DNA of 55,835 bases from an uncultured Clostridia bacterium. Its GTDB lineage: Bacteria > Bacillota > Clostridia > TANB77 > CAG-508. The DNA is taken from positions 1 to 55,835 of the forward strand of contig CALXMH010000008.1 in assembly GCA_944389425.1 (NCBI GenBank), written 5' to 3'. The notes under the pieces were generated by a model. The model saw only the letters and a program-made list of their open reading frames with translations. It ran no database searches and was not told the origin of the DNA. Below are positions 29,514-36,773 of this stretch, piece after piece (position 1 is the first letter of the stretch; every line of letters begins with the position of its first letter). The position numbers and the translations under genes are program-made.

Positions 29514-30110
29514 ATGGATTGGATGCTAAATTATATTATTTCTGCCATGCCTGCAATTGTAGGACCTATAATAAATGTTGCAATTTTAAGTCGCCCTAAA
29601 ATAAAAGAAACCTTAATAATGCCTATTGATTTTGGTAAAAATTTTATAGATAATAAAAGAGTTTTCGGAGATAATAAAACATGGAAAGGATTGATATTAT
29701 CATTAATTTTATGTGGTCTAATATCAGCTTTGTGGGGGATTATCTGTAAGTATTTTTCTAACATAGGTAACAGGAATTTACTCTATATTTATTATGATAA
29801 TACATTACTATTTAACATTATTATAGGAATGTTATATGGATTAACTTATTCATTATTTGAGCTACCAAATAGCTTTTTAAAAAGAAGGTATGGAATAGAA
29901 GCTGGTAAAAGTAGTAAGATAAAGGGAAATAAGAGGACTTTTTGGGTTATGTTAGATCAATTAGATTCTGGATTTGGTACGGCATTAGTGCTATGGTATT
30001 TTGCAAAATTAACTGTTTTTGAATATATAAAAGCTGTGTTATTAGCTGGAATTTTACACTATTTAATAGTAAAGGTAATGTGTTATTTTAAAGTAAAGGA
30101 AAATGTATAA
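29514..30110 (+). CDS. CDP-archaeol synthase (CarS)-like CTP:lipid cytidylyltransferase
   Basis: 198 residues with about five membrane segments. The DUF46/CarS motifs DNKRVFGDNKTWKG, LPNSFLKRRYGIEAGKSS and MLDQLDSGFG are clear. CarS activates an alkyl or acyl glycerol phosphate with CTP to give the CDP-lipid used by the preceding enzyme. Start ATG 29514 follows AAGGAG. It is the last gene of the operon. In bacteria the usual enzyme is CdsA; a CarS-type enzyme beside UbiA, PssA and Psd homologues is unusual. Confidence 0.85.
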   Translation: MDWMLNYIISAMPAIVGPIINVAILSRPKIKETLIMPIDFGKNFIDNKRVFGDNKTWKGLILSLILCGLISALWGIICKYFSNIGNRNLLYIYYDNTLLFNIIIGMLYGLTYSLFELPNSFLKRRYGIEAGKSSKIKGNKRTFWVMLDQLDSGFGTALVLWYFAKLTVFEYIKAVLLAGILHYLIVKVMCYFKVKENV

Positions 30111-30471
30111 TAATTAAGTAACTACTCATTATTAGAGTATATCAAGGTTCAAAAATGAAATATTTAAGATAAATAAAAGATTACAAAGCATAGGTAAATA
30201 GGAATCTTAGAAATCTAATGTTTATGGTTAATTGAATGAAAAAATGAGTTTATGATAAAAGTATGAATATATAATGTATATAAACTTAGTCAGGAGGCTT
30301 GGGGTATGTGATTTTCTTCATCTAGTAGAATGAGAAAACTAAGATAGTAGTTATCGAGATGAAATTTATATTTGTTTATTAAATTTCTTGATAAACAAAT
30401 ATAAATTTCATCTCGATAACTACTAGTTTATGTTATATATATCCATGGCTTGAAAAATATGAGTGTAAATT
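30111..30471. other. 361-base intergenic region
   Basis: No coding sequence or recognised RNA seen. It contains the long perfect hairpin listed separately; the rest is AT-rich and contains TCAGGAGGCTTGGGGTATG, which looks like a ribosome site but opens no useful ORF. Confidence 0.5.
30345..30425. repeat. Long perfect hairpin
   Basis: Two 34-base perfectly complementary arms (30345-30378 and 30392-30425; each contains TTATCGAGATGAAATTTATA or its complement) around a 13-base loop. There is no T-run, it lies between convergent units (the lipid operon and a minus-strand pair), and it resembles neither a usual terminator nor the leader-element repeat. Confidence 0.8.
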
Positions 30472-31242
30472 TTAAGCTCCTAATAAGTCTAAATATTTCT
30501 CTCTTTCTGACCATGGAATCGTATTTACGTCATAATTTTTAAATCCTTCTAATATGGTTGAGTCAATCGTATTTTCATCATTTAAAAATACGATTAGTTC
30601 ACTATTGCTATCTCTAGTTTCTTTTGTATCATTCCACATAAAAATAGTATTTTGAAAATTTTGTTTATTAGGGTTATTTATAACTTTACATAATCTTTCG
30701 GGCTTTTCTTTTGTTCTTTGCAAAAGATATTCATAAGAATATATAAATCCTGATTTTCCGACGAAACTTACATCTTTACTGTAAAATATATCTCTACTAT
30801 TAAGAAAGTCAGTAACATCTTCTATAAAGATTGAAGCTATTTTGTTTTGAGAAAGCATAAACATATCATCAATATTTAGCATAGCCTGCATTAGGAACAA
30901 AATTTTTTGAGGAAAATCTTCTATACCTGATTTAATGACCAATGCGTTTTCTTCTAGTTTTACATGATATTTATTTAAAAAACTTTCTAAAATCTGTTTT
31001 CTTTTATTACTACTTATATCAATACCAGACATTTGTAAATTATTAATAATATAAGCATCATCTGTTAAAATAATTTCATTACCATTTACAAGCTTGGCAT
31101 AAACTTGTAAATAATCATTGTATCTGTCTAAAAATGGACTTGTAATTTCTAAATATTCATCAATTTTATTAACAGATATTTCTTTTTCAAGCCAATTTAC
31201 ATATTGCTCTTTTAATTTAATTGGATCTAGTGAATTATTCAT
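30472..31242 (-). CDS. DUF1828/DUF1829-type protein
   Basis: About 256 residues. The N-terminal half matches DUF1828 (ITSPFLDRYNDYLQVYAK ... EIILTDDAYIINNLQMSGI) and the rest DUF1829. Function of the family is unknown; it is often found in accessory islands. ATG 31242 was chosen for GGGGG upstream. It follows the DUF6978-like gene by 10 bases, so the two are co-transcribed. Confidence 0.75.
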   Translation of the reverse strand: MNNSLDPIKLKEQYVNWLEKEISVNKIDEYLEITSPFLDRYNDYLQVYAKLVNGNEIILTDDAYIINNLQMSGIDISSNKRKQILESFLNKYHVKLEENALVIKSGIEDFPQKILFLMQAMLNIDDMFMLSQNKIASIFIEDVTDFLNSRDIFYSKDVSFVGKSGFIYSYEYLLQRTKEKPERLCKVINNPNKQNFQNTIFMWNDTKETRDSNSELIVFLNDENTIDSTILEGFKNYDVNTIPWSEREKYLDLLGA

Positions 31243-31252
31243 GATATTCCCC

Positions 31253-31723
31253 CTATAATTCCGTTTGATATAATATATCAAAATTATCTTGTATAATATT
31301 AAATTTTTTAAAGAACTCTATACAATAATCATATAAATTTTCATCATCTATATTAAAAGGAATTGCATCTCGCATTTCAGTTAAGTCATTATATATATGT
31401 AAATGATTTCCGATAATTTTTGTTCCGTCTGAATTTATGTGAAAAGAGTTTGTAATATCTAATCTTAGTAAAGGAATATTATTAAAATAGGTTCTACCTT
31501 GGTAAGTACATTTATTTTTATTAATTTTTCCTCTGCTAATACTTATAATAAATTTGGTTCCTTCTATTTTTGCGTATACATCAAATTCTAATTTATTACC
31601 TATTTTAGGAAATACTAGTGCTGTTTCTGAGATTTTTTCTTTTAGCATATTAATTAGTTTGATTGCTTCTTCAGTTGTCATTTTAAAATTTAAATTATTG
31701 TTATTTAGGTTTACTTTATTCAT
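31253..31723 (-). CDS. DUF6978-like small protein
   Basis: 156 residues, resembling the DUF6978 proteins often seen paired with DUF1828 proteins (KFIISISRGKINKNKCTYQG, LRLDITNSFHINSDG, HLHIYND blocks). ATG 31723 with AGGAG upstream. No signal peptide. The small size, pairing and accessory setting resemble a toxin-antitoxin or defence pair, but nothing proves it. Confidence 0.6.
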   Translation of the reverse strand: MNKVNLNNNNLNFKMTTEEAIKLINMLKEKISETALVFPKIGNKLEFDVYAKIEGTKFIISISRGKINKNKCTYQGRTYFNNIPLLRLDITNSFHINSDGTKIIGNHLHIYNDLTEMRDAIPFNIDDENLYDYCIEFFKKFNIIQDNFDILYQTEL

Positions 31724-31918
31724 GATAAAACTCCTACTATTTTGCAATTGATAAAATACAATAATTTATAATATTATATAACATTATTTGCATTTTTTTA
31801 TTACAAATATATTTATTTTTCATTACAAGTATATTACTATTTGCTTGAATTATATATATTATATAAAAGTTTTTACAAAATGTCAATATTGAAAAGCCAA
31901 ACAATTTTTGTATAAGTG

Positions 31919-31947
31919 TTGACATTTGTGAGAAAATGTAATACAAT
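31919..31947 (+). promoter_or_regulatory. Promoter of rplM-rpsI
   Basis: TTGACA (31919-31924) and TACAAT (31942-31947), 17-base spacer. Confidence 0.75.
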
Positions 31948-31953
31948 ATAATA

Positions 31954-32047
31954 CGCTAAAAAACGAATGTTATATAAAACGAAGCTTCTCCCCGGTAGCG
32001 AAATTTTATATTTCATATATATAAAAAATGAATGGAGGATTATATTT
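31954..32047 (+). promoter_or_regulatory. Candidate ribosomal protein L13 leader
   Basis: The roughly 95-base 5' UTR begins CGCTAAAAAACGAA and returns GGTAGCG, so a closed stem-loop precedes the ribosome site. Position matches the L13 autoregulatory leader known in Firmicutes; assignment to that family needs a covariance search. Confidence 0.45.
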
Positions 32048-32050
32048 ACC

Positions 32051-32485
32051 ATGAATAATAAAACATATAGTGCAAAACCAAGTGAAATCGAAAGAAAATG
32101 GTATGTAATTGATGCAGCTGGAAAACCATTAGGTAGAGTTGCAACAGAAGCCGCTAAACTTTTAAGAGGAAAACACAAACCAACTTTCACACCAAATATA
32201 GATACTGGTGACCATGTTATAATTGTAAATTGTAAAGACGTTGTTTTTACAGGTAAAAAATTAGATCAAAAAGTTTACAGACATCATTCAGGATATATTG
32301 GAGGAATGAAAGAAGTAGCAGCAAGAGAAATGATGAATAAAAAACCAGAAGAAGCAATGTACTTAGCAATAAAAGGTATGCTTCCAAAAAATAGTTTAGG
32401 AAGACAAACTTTGAAAAAATTAAGAGTATATGCTGGAAGCGAACATGAAAATATAGCACAAAAACCAGAAGTTTGGAATTTTTAA
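32051..32485 (+). CDS. rplM: 50S ribosomal protein L13
   Basis: 144 residues, full length. Family blocks [45 protein letters not shown] and [18 protein letters not shown] are clear. L13 is an early 50S assembly protein. ATG 32051 follows GGAGG, and rpsI follows 30 bases after the stop, the usual bacterial pair. Confidence 0.97.
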   Translation: MNNKTYSAKPSEIERKWYVIDAAGKPLGRVATEAAKLLRGKHKPTFTPNIDTGDHVIIVNCKDVVFTGKKLDQKVYRHHSGYIGGMKEVAAREMMNKKPEEAMYLAIKGMLPKNSLGRQTLKKLRVYAGSEHENIAQKPEVWNF

Positions 32486-32515
32486 TAAATCAAAGAATAT
32501 GGAGGGAAAGTTAAA

Positions 32516-32926
32516 ATGCCAAAGGGAGATAAAACAGAAAAATTAATGTTTAATGGCACAGGAAGAAGAAAAAAATCAATTGCAAGGGTTAGAATAGTTG
32601 CAGGTAGTGGAAATATAACTGTTAATCAAAAATCAATTGACGAATATTTTGGAACAGATATATTAAAAGTTATTGTAAAACAACCATTAGTAGCTACAAA
32701 CACATTAGATAAATATGATGTAATTTGTACAGTTACAGGTGGAGGATTTACAGGTCAAGCAGGAGCTATTAGACATGGAATTGCAAGAGCTTTATTAGAA
32801 GCAAATGCTGAATATAGACCAGTATTAAAACAAAACGGATTCTTAACAAGAGATTCAAGAATGAAAGAAAGAAAAAAATACGGTCTTAAAAAAGCAAGAA
32901 AAGCTCCACAATTTAGTAAGAGATAA
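32516..32926 (+). CDS. rpsI: 30S ribosomal protein S9
   Basis: 136 residues, with [39 protein letters not shown] and the basic tail [12 protein letters not shown] that reaches the P-site tRNA. Second gene of the L13-S9 operon, preceded by GGAGGG and followed by a strong terminator. Arginines are AGA/AGG only; the single CGG triplet here (near 32881) is out of frame (TAC GGT). Confidence 0.97.
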   Translation: MPKGDKTEKLMFNGTGRRKKSIARVRIVAGSGNITVNQKSIDEYFGTDILKVIVKQPLVATNTLDKYDVICTVTGGGFTGQAGAIRHGIARALLEANAEYRPVLKQNGFLTRDSRMKERKKYGLKKARKAPQFSKR

Positions 32927-32934
32927 AATTTATC

Positions 32935-32976
32935 AAAGCTCAAAAGTTTTTTTAAAAAAACTTCTGAGCTTTTTTA
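32935..32976 (+). terminator. Intrinsic terminator after rpsI
   Basis: AAAGCTCAAAAGTTTTTT pairs with AAAAAACTTCTGAGCTTT (one mismatch), followed by TTTT. Confidence 0.9.
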
Positions 32977-33029
32977 AAATCCCAAGATATAATTTAAAAT
33001 TTGTATTTTAAAAAAATATCCGCCAGATA

Positions 33030-33058
33030 TTGACATTTGTGTAAAAATGTAGTAAAAT
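33030..33058 (+). promoter_or_regulatory. Promoter of infC-rpmI-rplT
   Basis: TTGACA (33030-33035) and TAAAAT (33053-33058), 17-base spacer. Confidence 0.75.
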
Positions 33059-33059
33059 A

Positions 33060-33190
33060 TTTTTGTTAGTTAAGAAGAAGTTATCCACTTCTCACCTTTA
33101 CTGCACAGGAAAAGGTTTTGAGATTTAATATAAATGTATGTTATGTTATTTGTGTGGATTGACTTTTTCAAAAGTCAATTTTTTTAATTT
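33060..33190 (+). promoter_or_regulatory. L20-type autoregulatory leader with attenuator
   Basis: The 5' UTR contains AAGAAGTTATCCACTTCTCA and GGAAAAGGTTTTGAG structures and ends in a terminator just before the infC ribosome site, the layout of the L20 leader in which ribosomal protein L20 promotes premature termination. Identification rests on position and the terminator. Confidence 0.65.
33158..33187 (+). terminator. Attenuator terminator of infC leader
   Basis: ATTGACTTTT (33158-33167) pairs with AAAAGTCAAT (33170-33179), followed by TTTTTTT. Confidence 0.85.
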
Positions 33191-33203
33191 GGAGGTGTTT
33201 TTT

Positions 33204-33719
33204 ATTAAACAAGAATTGGAGATTAATGGACAAATTAGATTAAAGGAAGTCCAATTAATTGATGAAAATGGAGCAAAATTAGGAGTAATGTCATCTGGGA
33301 AAGCTATGGAAATTGCAGAAGAAAAGAATTTGGATTTAGTGCTTGTAGCACCAAATGGGAATCCACCAGTTTGCAAGATTATGAATTATGGAAAGTATAA
33401 ATTTGAGCAAGCTAAAAAGGAAAAAGAAGCTAAGAAAAAACAAAAGGTGGCAGAACTTAAAGAACTTAGAATAACACCAAATATAGATGAACATGATTTT
33501 AACTTTAAATGTAAAAATGCTAGAAAGTTTATTGAAGATGGAGCAAAAGTTAAAATAACAGTTAGATTTAGAGGTAGAGAGCTTAATTATGTTAAATTAG
33601 GCGAAACTACTTTAAATAGATTTTCAGAAGCACTTGCTGATATTGCAAATATAGAAAAGAAACCTATTCTTGAAGGTAAAAATATGTTTGTTATATTAAG
33701 CAAAAAAACTGAAAAATAA
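33204..33719 (+). CDS. infC: Translation initiation factor IF-3, ATT start
   Basis: 171 residues, family length. IF-3 keeps the 30S subunit free and checks the start codon. The N-domain (INGQIRLKEVQLIDENGAKL), linker (KYKFEQAKKEKEAKKKQK) and C-domain (ELRITPNIDEHDFNFK, KITVRFRGREL) are clear. No ATG/GTG/TTG fits; ATT at 33204 lies 8 bases after GGAGGTG and matches the known ATT/AUU start of infC, through which IF-3 represses its own synthesis. rpmI follows 27 bases later. Confidence 0.93.
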   Translation: MKQELEINGQIRLKEVQLIDENGAKLGVMSSGKAMEIAEEKNLDLVLVAPNGNPPVCKIMNYGKYKFEQAKKEKEAKKKQKVAELKELRITPNIDEHDFNFKCKNARKFIEDGAKVKITVRFRGRELNYVKLGETTLNRFSEALADIANIEKKPILEGKNMFVILSKKTEK

Positions 33720-33746
33720 TTTTGAAATTAAGAAAGGAGCAATATT

Positions 33747-33950
33747 ATGCCAAAGTTAAAAACAAATAAAGCTGCTAAAAAAAGATATTCTTATACAGCA
33801 ACAGGAAAGGTAAAAAGAACAAAAGCAAATAAAAGACATCTTTTAGCAAATAAAACATCAAGAGCAAAAGCAAGAGGAAGAGTTCAAGATGCTTATGCAG
33901 ATAAAACATGTGAAAAAGGAATTAAAAGAATGTTACCATATGGTAACTAA
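33747..33950 (+). CDS. rpmI: 50S ribosomal protein L35
   Basis: 67 residues, with PKLKTNKAAKKRYSYTATGK and KRTKANKRHLLANKTSRAK. Lies between infC and rplT in the canonical order, with AAAGGAG before the ATG. Confidence 0.95.
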   Translation: MPKLKTNKAAKKRYSYTATGKVKRTKANKRHLLANKTSRAKARGRVQDAYADKTCEKGIKRMLPYGN

Positions 33951-33972
33951 AAAGAAATAGGAGGAAATATAA

Positions 33973-34323
33973 ATGGCAAGAGTTAAAACAGCGAGAACAA
34001 CTCGCGCAAGACATAAAAAAGTTTTAAAACAAGCAAAAGGTTATTATGGGGCAAAATCAATAAGATTTAGAATGGCTAACCAAGCTGTTATGAAATCTTT
34101 AAGATATGCATATGTAGGAAGAAAAGATAAAAAGAGCAATTTTAGAAAATTATGGATTACAAGAATTAATGCTGGTGCTAGACAAAATGGAACAACATAC
34201 AGCAAATTAATAGCTGGACTTAAAAAAGCAAATGTTTCTATAAACAGAAAAATGCTTTCTGAATTAGCTATAAGTGATCCAAAAGCTTTTAGTGAACTTG
34301 TAGAAGTTGCAAAAAAAGTATAA
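33973..34323 (+). CDS. rplT: 50S ribosomal protein L20
   Basis: 116 residues. L20 is an assembly protein of the 50S subunit and the repressor of its own operon. [37 protein letters not shown] and RDLRKLWI-type ([20 protein letters not shown]) blocks are present. An in-frame CGC (34003) clearly encodes the conserved arginine in TTRARHK, showing that CGN codons other than CGG work as arginine here. Confidence 0.96.
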   Translation: MARVKTARTTRARHKKVLKQAKGYYGAKSIRFRMANQAVMKSLRYAYVGRKDKKSNFRKLWITRINAGARQNGTTYSKLIAGLKKANVSINRKMLSELAISDPKAFSELVEVAKKV

Positions 34324-34329
34324 AAAATA

Positions 34330-34356
34330 AAAACCTATTAATTTAGGTTTTTATTT
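34330..34356 (+). terminator. Terminator after rplT
   Basis: AAAACCTA and TAGGTTTT stem with an AT-rich loop and a T-run; it lies between convergent rplT and spoVAE. Confidence 0.75.
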
Positions 34357-34364
34357 TTTATGCT

Positions 34365-34752
34365 TTATTGTTTTTTTATTTTAGGTTTAGACACAAGTGA
34401 CGCAATGTAACCAAAGAATATTGCGGCAGCAATACCCGCAGCAGCAGCTTTTGTCCCCCCAATAAATGCTCCAAGAAGACCATTTTCTGTAACACCTTGA
34501 ATTGCACCTTTTGCAAGAAGATTTCCAAAACCAGTTAAGGGAACTGTTGCACCGCTACCTGCAAAATCTACTAAATGCTGGTATATTCCGAAGCCCGCCT
34601 AATATAGCGCCAGTTGTTACAAAAATAACTAAAATTCTTGCAGAAGTAAGTTTTGTTTTATCTATTAAAATTTGACCAATAATACATATAATTCCACCAA
34701 CAATAAATGCTTTTATGATCATTGAATAATCTAATGTTTGAAAAAAATCCAT
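34365..34752 (-). CDS. spoVAE: Stage V sporulation protein AE; CGG +1 shift
   Basis: With a +1 shift at CGG 34590-34588 this is a 128-residue four-segment membrane protein of the SpoVAE family, part of the SpoVA channel that moves dipicolinic acid into the forespore and out at germination. The conserved ILGGLGIYQHLVDFAGSGAT and VPLTGFGNLLAKGAIQGVTE blocks span and follow the shift; without it the protein ends at about 65 residues with a foreign tail. It is the last gene of the dodecin-spoVAC-AD-AE operon, 22 bases after spoVAD. ATG 34752 follows GGGGGC. Confidence 0.9.
34588..34590 (-). other. CGG +1 shift site 11 (SpoVAE)
   Basis: On the minus strand CTT CGG AAT; +1 gives GGLGIYQHLVDFAGSGAT, the SpoVAE consensus, with one glycine (G55) from CGGA. 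Confidence 0.9.
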
Positions 34753-34774
34753 TATTGCATTTGCCCCCTTTTAT

Positions 34775-35779
34775 TTAAATTTCTATACTAACAGCATGTG
34801 CTATTCCAGGAATAGATTCGCCTTGCTGAGCAGTTGTTGAATTTGTAAGTGCACCTGTTGCTATAAGTAAAATCTTTTTATATTTTTTTGCTCTTAACTG
34901 ATTAAATAAATATCCAGAAAAAACAGTTGCAATACAAGCACAACCTGAACCACCTGCATGAGTATCTTGTGTTTCTCTATCAAAAATTAGAACACCACAG
35001 TCATTATAATTTGATTTTACATTATAACCATTTTGTTTTAATAAATCTATTAAAATTTCTTTTCCTATATGACCTAAATCACCAGTAAAAATGCCATCAT
35101 AATAACTAGGACTTCTTCCAGTATCTTTAAAATGAGTAATTAAAGTATCAAAAGCTGCTGGAGCCATTGCAGCACCCATGTTATTAGAATCTTTAATACC
35201 TTTGTCTACAATTTTTCCAGTTGTCATACTAGTTATAAAAGGACCTTTGCCAGTTTTAGATATAATTGCAGCACCTGCACCTGTTACTGTCCATTGAGCA
35301 CTTGGAGGACGTTGATTTCCAAGCTCTAATGGAAATCTAAATTGCTTTTCAGCACTACAAAAATGACTTGAAGCACAACATAATATATTATTTGCTCCAC
35401 TTGCTTCTGCAAATACAGCTCCCAAACCTAAACCTTCAACAAATGTTGAACAAGCACCAAATATTCCAAAAAGTGGGATGTTTGAATCTCTTAATCCAAA
35501 ACTAGATGAAATAGATTGATTTAGTAAGTCGCCCGAAAAACAATAATCTACTTCACTACCAGATAAACCAGCTTTACTAATTGCTGCATTAGCTGTTTCT
35601 TTTACTATTTTACTTTCTGCTTTTTCCCAAGTTTTTTCTCCCCAAAATTCATCTTCTAAAACTTGGTCGAAATATTTTGCAAGTGGACCATCTGATTCTT
35701 TTGGACCGACTATGGAAGCAGTTTCTAAAATAGTTGGTGGATTATCAAATAAAATACTCTGTTTTCCAATTTTTCTCAT
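34775..35779 (-). CDS. spoVAD: Stage V sporulation protein AD
   Basis: 334 residues, full length, thiolase-like fold protein that binds dipicolinic acid. Conserved SIVGPKESDGPLAKYFDQV, FGIFGACSTFVEGLGLGAVF, GNQRPPSAQWTVTGAGA and HAGGSGCACIATVFSGY blocks are present. Lies between spoVAC and spoVAE; ATG follows AGGAGG. Confidence 0.96.
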   Translation of the reverse strand: MRKIGKQSILFDNPPTILETASIVGPKESDGPLAKYFDQVLEDEFWGEKTWEKAESKIVKETANAAISKAGLSGSEVDYCFSGDLLNQSISSSFGLRDSNIPLFGIFGACSTFVEGLGLGAVFAEASGANNILCCASSHFCSAEKQFRFPLELGNQRPPSAQWTVTGAGAAIISKTGKGPFITSMTTGKIVDKGIKDSNNMGAAMAPAAFDTLITHFKDTGRSPSYYDGIFTGDLGHIGKEILIDLLKQNGYNVKSNYNDCGVLIFDRETQDTHAGGSGCACIATVFSGYLFNQLRAKKYKKILLIATGALTNSTTAQQGESIPGIAHAVSIEI

Positions 35780-35810
35780 ATATACCTCCTACTAAATTAT
35801 TAATAAATGC

Positions 35811-36278
35811 TTATACTAATGTTATAGATTGAGTATTAAAAATTAAATATACAATACCTACTAAAATAGATGTTGATATACCATATACAAGTACAGGACC
35901 CGCAACTGTAAACATTTTCGCTCCAACTCCCATAACATAGCCTTCTGACTTATATTCCATAGCAGGTGAAACAATGGAATTTGCAAAACCTGTTATTGGA
36001 ACAAGAGAACCAGCACCTGCAAACTTTCCGATTTTATTAAAAACATTAAGAGATGTTAAAAATGCACTAAGGAAAATTAATATAATAGAAACAACACTGC
36101 CAGCTGCTTCAACAGATAATCCTCTATACATACAATAACTAGATATTAGTTGACCAAGTGCACATATAAGCCCACCAACCCAAAATGCATTAAAACAGTT
36201 TTTTAAAATAGGTGAATTGGGAGATTTTTTATCTACATAATTTTGATAATCTTTATTTGTTGATAATGGACTGTTCAT
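35811..36278 (-). CDS. spoVAC: Stage V sporulation protein AC
   Basis: 155 residues, about four to five membrane segments; mechanosensitive-type channel subunit of the SpoVA complex. FWVGGLICALGQLISSY, GAGSLVPITGFANSIVSPAM and KSEGYVMGVGAKMFTVAGPV are conserved. AGGAGG precedes the ATG; dodecin gene 12 bases upstream. Confidence 0.95.
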   Translation of the reverse strand: MNSPLSTNKDYQNYVDKKSPNSPILKNCFNAFWVGGLICALGQLISSYCMYRGLSVEAAGSVVSIILIFLSAFLTSLNVFNKIGKFAGAGSLVPITGFANSIVSPAMEYKSEGYVMGVGAKMFTVAGPVLVYGISTSILVGIVYLIFNTQSITLV

Positions 36279-36290
36279 TTAAAACCTCCT

Positions 36291-36506
36291 TTAATCTTCT
36301 CTTTCTCTGTCAACAGTAAACACTAAGTCAAGTGTTACATAGTATTCGACAATTTTTTTGCCATTAACTTTTGCTGTTTGCTCTAATACCTTAATTGAAT
36401 TAATATAATCAATTGTTTTAGAAACCTCAGCTACTGATTGCACAATAGCATCTTTCCAAGAAACAGTTGATGTTCCTGTAATTTTAATATGTTTTTCAGT
36501 AATCAT
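36291..36506 (-). CDS. Dodecin family protein
   Basis: 71 residues: KHIKITGTSTVSWKDAIVQS, VAEVSKTIDYINSIKVLEQT and KIVEYYVTLDLVFTV match dodecins, dodecameric flavin or CoA-binding storage proteins. GGAGG precedes the ATG. It heads the spoVA operon, an order that suggests a forespore role; this is inference. Confidence 0.88.
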   Translation of the reverse strand: MITEKHIKITGTSTVSWKDAIVQSVAEVSKTIDYINSIKVLEQTAKVNGKKIVEYYVTLDLVFTVDRERED

Positions 36507-36773
36507 TTATAAACCTCCATAAATATTTTGATATACATATATTGCCCTAAAAAATTTACAAATATTCAAAAATAAGGAAAAAATATATTACAAAAGTATT
36601 ACATTTTTGTTACAAGTGTGTTAAACCTATTGACTTTTAAGCTTAAAACTATAAAATATATATATCAAAATCGTGAAAAAAATGTAGATAATTGTAATTT
36701 ACAAAATATTCAACTAATATTGCAAAGAAAAAAGTAAAAAATATAATCAAGATAGATTACAAAGGAGAATATA

